Made by a program: the position numbers and the translations under genes
Assembly: GCA_018384745.1 (NCBI GenBank)
Contig: JAHAYH010000128.1
Coordinates: 1 to 61,694 of the forward strand
Direction: 5' to 3'
From: Caryophanon sp.
GTDB taxonomy: Bacteria; Bacillota; Bacilli; Bacillales_A; Planococcaceae
Length of the DNA stretch: 61,694 nt
The notes under the pieces: generated by a model
Databases searched by the model: none
Told to the model about the DNA's origin: nothing
The model's input: only the letters and a program-made list of their open reading frames with translations
Shown here: one piece after another, positions 41,062 through 50,041 of the stretch
How the letters are laid out: the number at the start of each line of letters is the position of its first letter
Numbering within the stretch: the first letter of the stretch is position 1

Positions 41062-43149
41062 GTGAAAGATTTGCCTGTGGCGCCTAAACAATTTCGAACA
41101 GAAATCGAAGGGCTCCGTGTTTTATGTATTGTACTAATTATGGTGTATCACATTTGGATTGGAAAAGTATCAGGTGGTATTGATATTTTCCTTGTGCTGA
41201 CAGGTTACTTTGCGATGGTTTCGCTGCAGCAACAAATTGAACGCCGCCGAACATTTTCGATCCAACAAATCATTTTGCGCTCCGTGACGAGTTTATGGCC
41301 ACCTGCACTTGCTGTGGCGTTGCTTGTGCTAGCGATGATGTATGTGTGGTATCCGATGTCGCAATGGGAATCGGTATTACAGCATATGTTGGCATCGATT
41401 TTATATGTTGAAAACTGGCATTTAATTCGTGAGGCGACCGATTATTTAGCGTTTGATGGCACAGCTAGTCCATTCCAGCACTATTGGTCAATTGCGATTC
41501 AATTCCAATATACGCTCATCATGCCATTCATTATTGGCATCGTGTTATACATTTGTCAGCTATGTCGCTGGCCGTTTCGTAAAGTGTTAGCAGCACTTGT
41601 AACACTTAGCATTGCGGCATCGTTTACGTATGCGATGTATGCGTTATCGGTGAAGCCAGAAGAAGCGTACTTCCACTTTGGCGCACGCGTGTGGGAGTTG
41701 TTAGTAGGTGCCCTGCTTGCGTTGCTGTTGCCGCTCATTCGTTTAACACGCGAAGCATCAGCGGTCGCAAGCTGGCTAGGCGTGTGGATTGTGTTAATTG
41801 CAGGAGTAATTATTCCAGCTACGTGGCAATTCCCAGGTACTGGTGCACTCGTACCAGTAGCAGGTGCTGTGCTGTTCATCATCGGCACGAGCCGCCATAC
41901 AACCGTGCTAAAGTCGGTAATGGGGGCGGATGTAGTTGTATGGGTGAGTAAACATGTATATGGCATGTTTTTACTGCACTGGCCGTTACTCATTACGTAT
42001 CAAGTATTATGGCAAACGCAGCACGTACCAATCGTGCATGGATTGCTCATTATGGCGCTATCGTTTATCGGCGCAATTGTGTTACGCGTGATGATCAGCA
42101 AGGGGATTGTTCGCTGGTTAAAATCGTTATCGACGCGTGCTGTATACGCAACGCTAATGTTTTTCTTAAGCGCGTCTGTCTTTACAAATGTGGCGTTTAG
42201 TCAGTACGTCGATCAATTGAAAGAGCAAGAATTGAAAAAGGTGGAGGACATCGAAGAGATTGTTGTCGAAGAGCCGGTCGAGGAGCAAACACCAGACCCT
42301 GTTTATGCGGACTATCCAGGTGCGCAAGCGTTGACGCACGATTATATATTCGCAAATGACGGTGTAGCACTCATTCCATCCTTATTAAATGTTCGTCGTG
42401 ATTTACCGAGCATTTCACAAGACCAAACGTGTAACTCGAAAACAGGCAAGGTCGTAACGTGTACATTTGGTTCCACTGCACCGGATGCACAAGTGATTGC
42501 ATTAATTGGTGGGTCGCATTCAGGTCATTGGTACCCAACGTTAGAAGCGTTAGCAGAAGAGTTGAATTTTACAATCAAAACGTATATTCATGACGGCTGT
42601 CGCTTTACAAATGATGATTTTGATGGACAGATGACCGCTGCATGTTTAGCGTGGAATGAAAATGTATTAGCGGACCTACAGCATACGCCACCAGCGCTTG
42701 TGTTTACGACCGCAACGTTAAATAAACATCCGCAAATTCCAGATGGATATTTAGCACAGTGGCGTGCATTAGAAGGGGTGACAACGGTGTTTGCCGTAAC
42801 GGATAACCCGCGCATGACGATGGATATTCCAACATGTTTAGAAATGAATGCGGATAACGTCGCTGCGTGTCACATGCCAAAGGCGGACGTCTTGCCAGCG
42901 CAAGTACCGTGGCATACAACACCGAACATTCCAGATAACGTTATTTTTACGAATATGAGCGATGCGTTTTGTGACGATGCGACATGTTATTCAGTAGCAG
43001 GAAACATCATTATGTATCGCGATGATAATCACATTACTGCAACGTATGCACGCACGATTGCACCGCATTTACGTGAGCCACTTGAACAAGCATTGCAGCA
43101 AGTAAAAGAGGCCAATAAAACGGCGCAGTCGCAACGAAAAACATCGTAA
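41062..43149 (+). CDS. Acyltransferase-3 / SGNH fusion O-acetyltransferase
   Basis: A 695-residue membrane protein of the OafA/OatA type. Residues about 12-385 are the acyltransferase-3 domain with about ten helices, starting with FRTEIEGLRVLCI and the GGIDIFLVLTGYF motif. A short acidic linker (about 390-410) leads to an extracytoplasmic SGNH domain: the nucleophile Ser is in GGSHSGH (about 482-488) and the Asp/His pair in DDNHIT (about 654-659). Such fusions O-acetylate peptidoglycan or exopolysaccharide; the target cannot be told here. The GTG start at 41062 has GAGGGGGT upstream. Four Cys in the SGNH part may form disulfides. Confidence 0.87.
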   Translation: MKDLPVAPKQFRTEIEGLRVLCIVLIMVYHIWIGKVSGGIDIFLVLTGYFAMVSLQQQIERRRTFSIQQIILRSVTSLWPPALAVALLVLAMMYVWYPMSQWESVLQHMLASILYVENWHLIREATDYLAFDGTASPFQHYWSIAIQFQYTLIMPFIIGIVLYICQLCRWPFRKVLAALVTLSIAASFTYAMYALSVKPEEAYFHFGARVWELLVGALLALLLPLIRLTREASAVASWLGVWIVLIAGVIIPATWQFPGTGALVPVAGAVLFIIGTSRHTTVLKSVMGADVVVWVSKHVYGMFLLHWPLLITYQVLWQTQHVPIVHGLLIMALSFIGAIVLRVMISKGIVRWLKSLSTRAVYATLMFFLSASVFTNVAFSQYVDQLKEQELKKVEDIEEIVVEEPVEEQTPDPVYADYPGAQALTHDYIFANDGVALIPSLLNVRRDLPSISQDQTCNSKTGKVVTCTFGSTAPDAQVIALIGGSHSGHWYPTLEALAEELNFTIKTYIHDGCRFTNDDFDGQMTAACLAWNENVLADLQHTPPALVFTTATLNKHPQIPDGYLAQWRALEGVTTVFAVTDNPRMTMDIPTCLEMNADNVAACHMPKADVLPAQVPWHTTPNIPDNVIFTNMSDAFCDDATCYSVAGNIIMYRDDNHITATYARTIAPHLREPLEQALQQVKEANKTAQSQRKTS

Positions 43150-43158
43150 ATAAAGAAG

Positions 43159-43196
43159 AGCGCTTTTGCCTGAAGTTGTAGGCAAAAGCGCTTTTT
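43159..43196. terminator. Bidirectional terminator between acyltransferase and chemoreceptor
   Basis: A perfect 13-bp stem (43159-43171 with 43180-43192) followed by T. Confidence 0.9.
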
Positions 43197-43210
43197 CATG
43201 TGAAGTGATT

Positions 43211-44902
43211 TTATACTTTAAACTGCTCTGTAATTTGTTGTAGTTGATGTGATTTGTTCGCAAGTTCATTGGCAATTGCGCCGACTTCCTGCATCGTTGC
43301 GCTTTGTTGTTCCATGGAAGCAGCGACGTTTTCAGAATGACTAGCTACCGTATCGACACCGTTTGCAATTGATGTGACCGAAGCGGAAACTTGTTCTGCA
43401 CTTGCTGAAATTTCTTCTGAAGCAGCAGAAATTTCTTGAATTTGGGATGTCATGTTTATAATGGCATCGGCAATATCGGTAAACGATGTACCAGCACGCT
43501 CGATCGAATGCACACCTTCTTCGACGGACTGAAGTGACGCGTCGACCGCACGTTCAACATTGTTTGTATCTTGCTGAATCGTTAATGTTAAATGTGAAAT
43601 TTGCTCGGCTGATTTTTTCGATTGCTCAGCAAGCTTTCGCACTTCGTCTGCAACGACCGCAAAGCCTTTGCCATGTTCTCCAGCGCGTGCGGCTTCAATC
43701 GTCGCATTTAACGCCAGTAAGTTCGTTTGATCGGTAATATCGGTAATTACTTTTGTAATGTTCCCAATTTCTGCTGATTGTTTTGATAGCTGTTGGACCA
43801 GGTCATTCACAGCGCGTGTATTCGTTTCAATAACGGTCATTTGATCTTGCGCCGTTACGATGACTTCGCGACCATTTGCTGTCAAGTTCGCTGTTGACGT
43901 AGCTGACTCACTTAATTGCTGCGTTGATTCCGCAATGCGTTGAACGCCGTCTGCTGTTTCATCCATCGCTGTTGTCGTTTCATTCGCTGAAGAAGCTGCT
44001 GTGCGCGATACATCGGCAATTTCGACTGTGCTCGCTGTTACTTCTTGCGTTGACGCGTTCATTTCCTCTGTGCTTGCTGACAATTGTTGAGAAGCAGACG
44101 CTACTTGTGTAGCATTGCTTTGCACATCTTGAATAATCGTTTGTAAGTTCGTTTTCATCGTATTAAACGCCGTTGCAAGCTGACCAATTTCATCGCGTGA
44201 TGCGTATGTTGAATCGGCAACTGTTAAGTCACCACTTGCAATATGGTTCGCACGATCGACGACATCTACAAGCGGCGCAGTAATCATGCGACGTACTAAT
44301 ATGATGGCGACAACGGTAATGGCAATGCTAATAACGATGGCGATTATTGTCACAATCACCGTCGTACTTACCGTTTCTGTCGTTTCTTGCTTTACAACGT
44401 CTAATTTTTGTTGCTCATAGTCTAAAATAAGGTTTGATGTATCTAAAATGCCGACGTTGGCATCGCGAGCTTGCGTGTTTGTTAACATCATTGCTGCGTC
44501 TTTATTATTAGCATCAAGCGCTGTTAAAATCGCGTCAATGGTTGTGTTGAAGTCATCATTGTATGTTGTAATCGTACGAGCATATTCACGAATTTCCTCA
44601 TCCTCGTTGGCAACGACTTGTGAGAAATGTTCGATTGCGTCGTCTAATTGCTCCTGATACTGTGCTAAATTATTGCGATTGGCTGTTGTGTTTTCAAGCA
44701 TTAACGCACGTACGTATAAGCCTTGCATCGCTAAGTTGAATTGAATATCGTTACTTAGTTGCACTTGTTCAAAACGTTCTTCCACGACAATGTCGACTTG
44801 TTGATCAATGTATTGGACAAAATACAAAATAATACCGAGTGATGCGACAAGTGTCACTAAAATACTTAAAAAGCCAATGTTTAGTTTTTTTCCTACAGAC
44901 AT
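43211..44902 (-). CDS. Methyl-accepting chemotaxis protein with 4HB sensor
   Basis: A 563-residue chemoreceptor. Membrane helix 1 is at about 8-30, an extracytoplasmic four-helix-bundle sensor (about 31-180) follows, then membrane helix 2 (about 183-208), HAMP (about 210-262) and the signalling coiled coil. The hairpin tip [22 protein letters not shown] is conserved (shown in part: [11 protein letters not shown]). It implies a CheA/CheW system and motility elsewhere. The ATG at 44902 has GGGAGGG about 9 nt upstream. No clear sigma-D promoter is visible. Confidence 0.93.
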   Translation of the reverse strand: MSVGKKLNIGFLSILVTLVASLGIILYFVQYIDQQVDIVVEERFEQVQLSNDIQFNLAMQGLYVRALMLENTTANRNNLAQYQEQLDDAIEHFSQVVANEDEEIREYARTITTYNDDFNTTIDAILTALDANNKDAAMMLTNTQARDANVGILDTSNLILDYEQQKLDVVKQETTETVSTTVIVTIIAIVISIAITVVAIILVRRMITAPLVDVVDRANHIASGDLTVADSTYASRDEIGQLATAFNTMKTNLQTIIQDVQSNATQVASASQQLSASTEEMNASTQEVTASTVEIADVSRTAASSANETTTAMDETADGVQRIAESTQQLSESATSTANLTANGREVIVTAQDQMTVIETNTRAVNDLVQQLSKQSAEIGNITKVITDITDQTNLLALNATIEAARAGEHGKGFAVVADEVRKLAEQSKKSAEQISHLTLTIQQDTNNVERAVDASLQSVEEGVHSIERAGTSFTDIADAIINMTSQIQEISAASEEISASAEQVSASVTSIANGVDTVASHSENVAASMEQQSATMQEVGAIANELANKSHQLQQITEQFKV

Positions 44903-45100
44903 GTTGCAATTCCCTCCCTAATAATAGTCCTATAATATTTTAAAATAATATAGAAGCATATACTTTTGTAGCATAAAAATGTGATTTTTAGTTCTTTTTT
45001 GATAGATGTATTTAAAAATCGTTATATGCAACTTACTGACTATCGTACCAGAAAAAACTGGAGAAATATGTGCTATGAAAGAGAAAAAGGAAATATAAGC
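44903..45100. other. AT-rich intergenic region before the chemoreceptor
   Basis: About 200 nt between the chemoreceptor start and the rqcH terminator, both on the minus strand. Very AT-rich; it must hold the chemoreceptor promoter, but I cannot assign boxes with confidence. Confidence 0.4.
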
Positions 45101-45138
45101 AAAAAAAATATAAAGTACCATCGAAATGGCACTTTATA
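45101..45138 (-). terminator. rqcH terminator
   Basis: A 12-bp stem (arms near 45110-45121 and 45126-45137, one mismatch) with a run of T on the minus strand (A-run at 45101-45108). Confidence 0.8.
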
Positions 45139-45145
45139 AGTTTCG

Positions 45146-46831
45146 CTATTTTTTCTTTAACTGCATAACAACTGTCTCATCGGGTGTGACAAACAGCGTT
45201 TTTTGTTCAAAGTAAATAACAAAGCCAGGCTTTGATCCATTCGGCTTCTTCACATGACGTACTTCGGTGTAGTCTACAGGTACAGCCGATGATTCACGTG
45301 CCTTGCTAAAGTACGCACTGAGCACGGCCGCTTCTGCTAACGTCTGTTCGTCAGGCGCATCGCTATGAATAACAACGTGTGAGCCTGGAATATCTTTCGT
45401 GTGCAGCCACGTTTCATGGCGCTTTGCGAGCTTAAATGTTAAAAAGTCGTTTTGCTTATTGTTTTTGCCGACTGAAATGGCGACACCAGTTGTGGATAAA
45501 AACTGCTCCGGCATTGGTTTTGTCGGTTTTTTCTTTTTCTTCGATGCACGCAGGCGTAAAAAGCCTTGTTCTGCTAGTTCCTCACGAATTTCCTCGATGT
45601 CGCTCGGGGAAGCGTGCTGCACTTGTTGGGCAAGCAGTTCAAAGTATTGTAGGTCAGCAGCTGTTTTTTCGAGTTGCTGTTGCACCATGACAAGCGCATT
45701 TTTCGCTTTATTGTAGCGCGTGTAATAGTGCTGTGCGTTTTCAACAGGTGTTTTACGCGGGTTCAGTGGAATCGTTACAGTGCGACCATCTTCGCTGTAA
45801 TAGTCCACAACCGTTACGCAATCCATCCCTTTTGAAAAGGCATAAATGTTCGCCATTAACAGCTCACCGTACAACTGCAATGTATCCAGCTTTTCTGCGC
45901 GCGCATAATCTTGTTCGAGCTTGCGCATTTTGAGCTGTAGCTTATCGCGCTCATTTTGTAACCAACGCTCTAAGTCGCCAGCTTGCTGCTTCACACGGTC
46001 ACGCTCAGCGCGTGCAAAGAACACACGATCCAGCAACGCACCAAGCGTTTCATAGCTTTCAGTCGAGCCGCTTACGTGCGTAATCGCTGCGGGGGAGAAC
46101 AAAATTTTCCCGTCTGCTTCGACGTACGTAGGCGATGTAGCTGTGGCAACGTCTGTTAAAAACTGCTGCCATGTTGTTGCGGCGTCACCATCACCAATGC
46201 GGTGTAGGAGCTCGCGCGCATGCGGTGTTGAAAAACCTGCAAACTGTTGTTGCACTTCTTTTACTTCACGCGCTTGTGCAAAAAAGGCCGAAACATCTGT
46301 AGGTGATGCTGTAAATGGATTTTCTTTATGCTGTGCAGGTGGTGCGATGTAGGGCGCGCCAGGCATAACGGTACGATAGCTGTTAACAGCAGGTGGTAAA
46401 TGCTTTAAGCTATCGATGATTTTATTCGTTGCTGCATCGATTAATAACACGTTACTATGGCGGCCCATAATTTCTGCAGAGACGATGCGTTTTACCGGAT
46501 CCCCAATTTCGTTTGTCGCGTTTACTTCGATTGTAATGATGCGGTCTGCACCTTCTTGACGAATCGCCGCAATGACGCCTCCTTCTAAGTGCTTGCGCAG
46601 CAATGTACAAAACATTGGCGGCTCAGAAGGATTGTCAATTGTTTGCGTCGTTAGCTGCACGCGTGCATATGCAGAGTGAATCGAAAAGAGTAATTTATAG
46701 TTTGTGCTTGCAGCGCGAACGTGCATAACAATTTCCTGCGCGTTCGGCTGATGAATTTTTGCGATGCGTCCTGTGACAAGCTTTTGTAGCTCCTGTGTCA
46801 TCGCCGTTGTAAAAAGACCATCAAATGCCAT
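45146..46831 (-). CDS. rqcH: Ribosome quality control protein RqcH (NEMF/Rqc2 family)
   Basis: A 561-residue NFACT-family protein (formerly FbpA/YloA). It has an NFACT-N domain at the start (MAFDGLFTTAMTQEL), central helix-hairpin-helix and coiled-coil regions (about 270-420), and an NFACT-R domain with WLHTKDIPGSHVVI (about 475-488). RqcH binds stalled 50S subunits and recruits tRNA-Ala to add C-terminal alanine tails. The ATG at 46831 has GAGGGGAT upstream. In Bacillus yloB lies between rqcH and yloC; here rqcH is divergent from yloC. Confidence 0.95.
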   Translation of the reverse strand: MAFDGLFTTAMTQELQKLVTGRIAKIHQPNAQEIVMHVRAASTNYKLLFSIHSAYARVQLTTQTIDNPSEPPMFCTLLRKHLEGGVIAAIRQEGADRIITIEVNATNEIGDPVKRIVSAEIMGRHSNVLLIDAATNKIIDSLKHLPPAVNSYRTVMPGAPYIAPPAQHKENPFTASPTDVSAFFAQAREVKEVQQQFAGFSTPHARELLHRIGDGDAATTWQQFLTDVATATSPTYVEADGKILFSPAAITHVSGSTESYETLGALLDRVFFARAERDRVKQQAGDLERWLQNERDKLQLKMRKLEQDYARAEKLDTLQLYGELLMANIYAFSKGMDCVTVVDYYSEDGRTVTIPLNPRKTPVENAQHYYTRYNKAKNALVMVQQQLEKTAADLQYFELLAQQVQHASPSDIEEIREELAEQGFLRLRASKKKKKPTKPMPEQFLSTTGVAISVGKNNKQNDFLTFKLAKRHETWLHTKDIPGSHVVIHSDAPDEQTLAEAAVLSAYFSKARESSAVPVDYTEVRHVKKPNGSKPGFVIYFEQKTLFVTPDETVVMQLKKK

Positions 46832-46954
46832 TTGTATCCCCTCGAACTTTCTCGTACGTTATACGTACCTATGTATTTATTAATAGTAGCATCTTTTGCA
46901 GTTGGAAGCATTACGAACGAACTGAAAATTACTGCGTGTAGCGTCTACGATTTA

Positions 46955-46963
46955 TGCTATAAT
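46955..46963 (+). promoter_or_regulatory. Extended -10 promoter of yloC
   Basis: TGCTATAATG with TATAAT at 46958-46963 and TG one base upstream; the -35 is poor. The sequence after the -10 (through GTATGCAAA at 46971-46979) is nearly identical to that of divIVA. Confidence 0.65.
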
Positions 46964-46996
46964 GATTGCAGTATGCAAAGAAAGGTGTGACGAACC

Positions 46997-47872
46997 TTGG
47001 TGCGTAGTATGACGGGTTTTGGCAGAGGTGTCACAACTACGAAAACATTCCAACTCACAGTTGAAGTTCGATCTGTAAACCATCGCTTTTTAGAAATTTA
47101 TACAAAGTTTCCAAAAGAGTGGATGGAAGCAGAGCAATTAGCAAAAAAGCTAATTTCACAAAATGTGTTACGCGGGAAACTAGATGTTACCGTTCATGTA
47201 AAATCATTAGCAGAAAGTGACCAGACGTTCCAAATTAACTGGCCGCTTATTGAGGCGTATAAGCAAGCGAAGGCAGAACTTTCAGCTGTCGTGCCACTTG
47301 ACGCTTCATGGACAATGCAGGAGCTTTTATCATTAGAACATGCATTAACATATGAAAAGCAAGAAATCGCAATTGAAGAATTAACGATTGCCGTTGAACA
47401 AGCAGTGGCGCAAGCACTTGTTGGATTAATTGATATGCGCGTGCGAGAAGGCGAGGCGCTAAAAAAGGTTGTGCTGCAGTATAAGGAAGAGCTGCACAAT
47501 CAAATTCGTCATATTCGCGACGTATCGCCACAAGCGGTGCAAAAATATCGCGAACGTTTACTCGAGCGCATTCGTGAAATTGCGACAAGCGATGTGTTAG
47601 AAGACCGCGTGCTAGCGGAAGTGGCGTTGTTTGCAGAGCGCGTCGATATTACGGAGGAGCTCGACCGCTTAGAAAGTCATTTTGAGCAGCTGTCATCAAC
47701 GCTTGAGGAAGATGCGTCGATCGGTCGTAAGCTCGACTTTTTAATGCAGGAAATGCACCGCGAAATTAATACGATCGGCTCGAAAAACCAGTCGTCAGAA
47801 GCATCAGTGGCGGTTGTGCATGCAAAAACGATTTTAGAAAAAATGCGTGAGCAAGTACAAAACATTGAATAA
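46997..47872 (+). CDS. yloC: YicC/YloC family endoribonuclease
   Basis: A 291-residue protein of the YicC family. The N-terminus RSMTGFGRG and the C-terminal DUF1732 part (GRKLDFLMQEMHREINTIGSK) are diagnostic. E. coli YicC is an RNase acting on some small RNAs. The start is TTG at 46997 (or GTG at 47000), with AAAGGTG upstream. remA, which lies between yloC and gmk in Bacillus, is not in the 56-nt gap. Confidence 0.93.
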   Translation: MVRSMTGFGRGVTTTKTFQLTVEVRSVNHRFLEIYTKFPKEWMEAEQLAKKLISQNVLRGKLDVTVHVKSLAESDQTFQINWPLIEAYKQAKAELSAVVPLDASWTMQELLSLEHALTYEKQEIAIEELTIAVEQAVAQALVGLIDMRVREGEALKKVVLQYKEELHNQIRHIRDVSPQAVQKYRERLLERIREIATSDVLEDRVLAEVALFAERVDITEELDRLESHFEQLSSTLEEDASIGRKLDFLMQEMHREINTIGSKNQSSEASVAVVHAKTILEKMREQVQNIE

Positions 47873-47913
47873 TTGTTAACTTTCGCTCATAATAAACAAG
47901 TTACACAGTATAA

Positions 47914-48546
<633 letters not shown>

Positions 48547-48551
48547 AACAG

Positions 48552-48779
48552 ATGTTATATCCATCAGTTGACGCATTAAAAAATAAAGTAGATTCAAAAT
48601 ATTCATTAGTGAGTGTGGCGTCAAAACGCGCTCGCCAAATGCAAGAGGTACAAGGTACAGAGCGTTTAGACAAATATGTATCGTACAAGCCAGTAGGTCG
48701 TGCACTTGAAGAAGTAGCATGCGGAGAGCTACGCATGAAAGCGCAAGCAGCAGGAACAATTTACGAAGACGAAATTTAA
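48552..48779 (+). CDS. rpoZ: DNA-directed RNA polymerase omega subunit
   Basis: A 75-residue protein with the omega pattern: YPSVDALKNKVDSKYSLV, ASKRARQ and KPVGRALEEVACGEL. Omega stabilises the beta' subunit. GAAGGGAG lies about 11 nt upstream of the ATG. It is in the gmk-rpoZ-coaBC order typical of Firmicutes. Confidence 0.97.
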   Translation: MLYPSVDALKNKVDSKYSLVSVASKRARQMQEVQGTERLDKYVSYKPVGRALEEVACGELRMKAQAAGTIYEDEI

Positions 48780-48790
48780 TTACATGCTAT

Positions 48791-48824
48791 ATGAGCTCCC
48801 GGAGATTCCTCTTTGGGAGCTCAT
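48791..48824 (+). other. Strong hairpin without T tract between rpoZ and coaBC
   Basis: A perfect 10-bp stem (ATGAGCTCCC at 48791-48800 with GGGAGCTCAT at 48815-48824), followed by CGTTTG. The lack of a T run argues against an efficient terminator. It could be an mRNA processing or stabilising hairpin. Confidence 0.6.
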
Positions 48825-48844
48825 CGTTTGAAGGGGTGTAGAGA

Positions 48845-50041
48845 ATGATTGGAAAACATATTTTAGTATGCGTAACAGGTGGGATTGCCGTATACAAAGC
48901 GGTCGCACTTGTTAGTAAGTTACAGCAAGCAGGCGCAGTCGTAAAAGTAATGATGACCGATTCAGCGCGCCAATTCGTCAATCCATTAAGCTTTCAAGTG
49001 ATGTCAAAAAATGATGTCTTTTTCGATACGTTTGATGAGAAAGATTCAAGCGTCATCGCGCATATTGACTTAGCGGATTGGGCAGATTTAATTGTTGTTG
49101 CTCCGGCAACAGCGAACGTCATCGGCAAAGTCGCAAACGGCATTGCCGACAATATGGTGACAACGACGCTTCTTGCAGCGAGCTGTCCGGTTTGGATGGC
49201 ACCAGCGATGAACGTACATATGTATGACCATCCAGCCGTTGTACGCAACATTGAACAGCTGTATGCAGATGGCGTGCGCTTTATTGAACCGTCAGAAGGC
49301 TTTTTAGCATGTGGGTATGTCGGCAAAGGGCGCATGGAAGAGCCGGAAAAAATCGTCGAGCTTGTGCGCGCGCAATTTATGCCAAAAGCACAGCCACTTG
49401 CCGGCAAAAAAGTTGTCGTATCTGCTGGTCCAACACGTGAGCGCATCGATCCAGTTCGCTTTGTGACAAACTTTTCAAGCGGCAAAATGGGCTATGCGAT
49501 GGCGGAAGCTGCACGTGATTTAGGCGCGGAAGTTGTGCTTGTTTCTGGTCCAGTTGCCCTTGCAAAACCTGCGGGCATTCGCGTTGTCGACGTCGAGAGC
49601 GCACAACATATGCTCGAAGCGATCGAGGCGGAGTATGACACAGCGAATATCGTGGTGAAAACAGCAGCGGTGGCGGATTACCGACCGAAAAATGCGGCGG
49701 CGCAAAAGGTGAAGAAAAAAGAAGGCGATACGTTTATGGAAATGGAGCGTACACCGGACATTTTAGCAACGCTTGGTCGCAATAAAACGCATCAATTACT
49801 CATTGGGTTTGCCGCTGAAACCAATGATGTTGAAACATATGCAGAAGGCAAGTTAACGAAAAAAAATGCCGATTATATCGTCGCTAATGACGTAACCGAA
49901 GTCGGCGCGGGCTTTAATACCGATACGAATGCGGTAACGCTTATCGGGCACGGTGGCTATCGTGCGCGCTTTGAGCACATGCCAAAAAAAGAGCTAGCAA
50001 AAGTATTGTTTGAAACCATTTTAAAGCGAGCTGATGTGTAA
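48845..50041 (+). CDS. coaBC: Bifunctional CoaBC (phosphopantothenoylcysteine synthetase/decarboxylase)
   Basis: A 398-residue coenzyme A biosynthesis enzyme. The N-terminal flavin decarboxylase (CoaC, about 1-185) has GGIAVYKA, PAMNVHM and ACGYVGKGRM. The C-terminal ligase (CoaB) has VSAGPTRERIDPVRF, NFSSGKMG and KTAAVADYRP. The ATG at 48845 has AAGGGGTG upstream. It overlaps priA by one base. Confidence 0.97.
   Translation: MIGKHILVCVTGGIAVYKAVALVSKLQQAGAVVKVMMTDSARQFVNPLSFQVMSKNDVFFDTFDEKDSSVIAHIDLADWADLIVVAPATANVIGKVANGIADNMVTTTLLAASCPVWMAPAMNVHMYDHPAVVRNIEQLYADGVRFIEPSEGFLACGYVGKGRMEEPEKIVELVRAQFMPKAQPLAGKKVVVSAGPTRERIDPVRFVTNFSSGKMGYAMAEAARDLGAEVVLVSGPVALAKPAGIRVVDVESAQHMLEAIEAEYDTANIVVKTAAVADYRPKNAAAQKVKKKEGDTFMEMERTPDILATLGRNKTHQLLIGFAAETNDVETYAEGKLTKKNADYIVANDVTEVGAGFNTDTNAVTLIGHGGYRARFEHMPKKELAKVLFETILKRADV

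Noticed and set aside
42201-42300. Acidic linker in the acyltransferase considered as a frameshifted junction of two genes
   Set aside because: The reading frame is continuous and fused acyltransferase-3/SGNH proteins commonly have such linkers.
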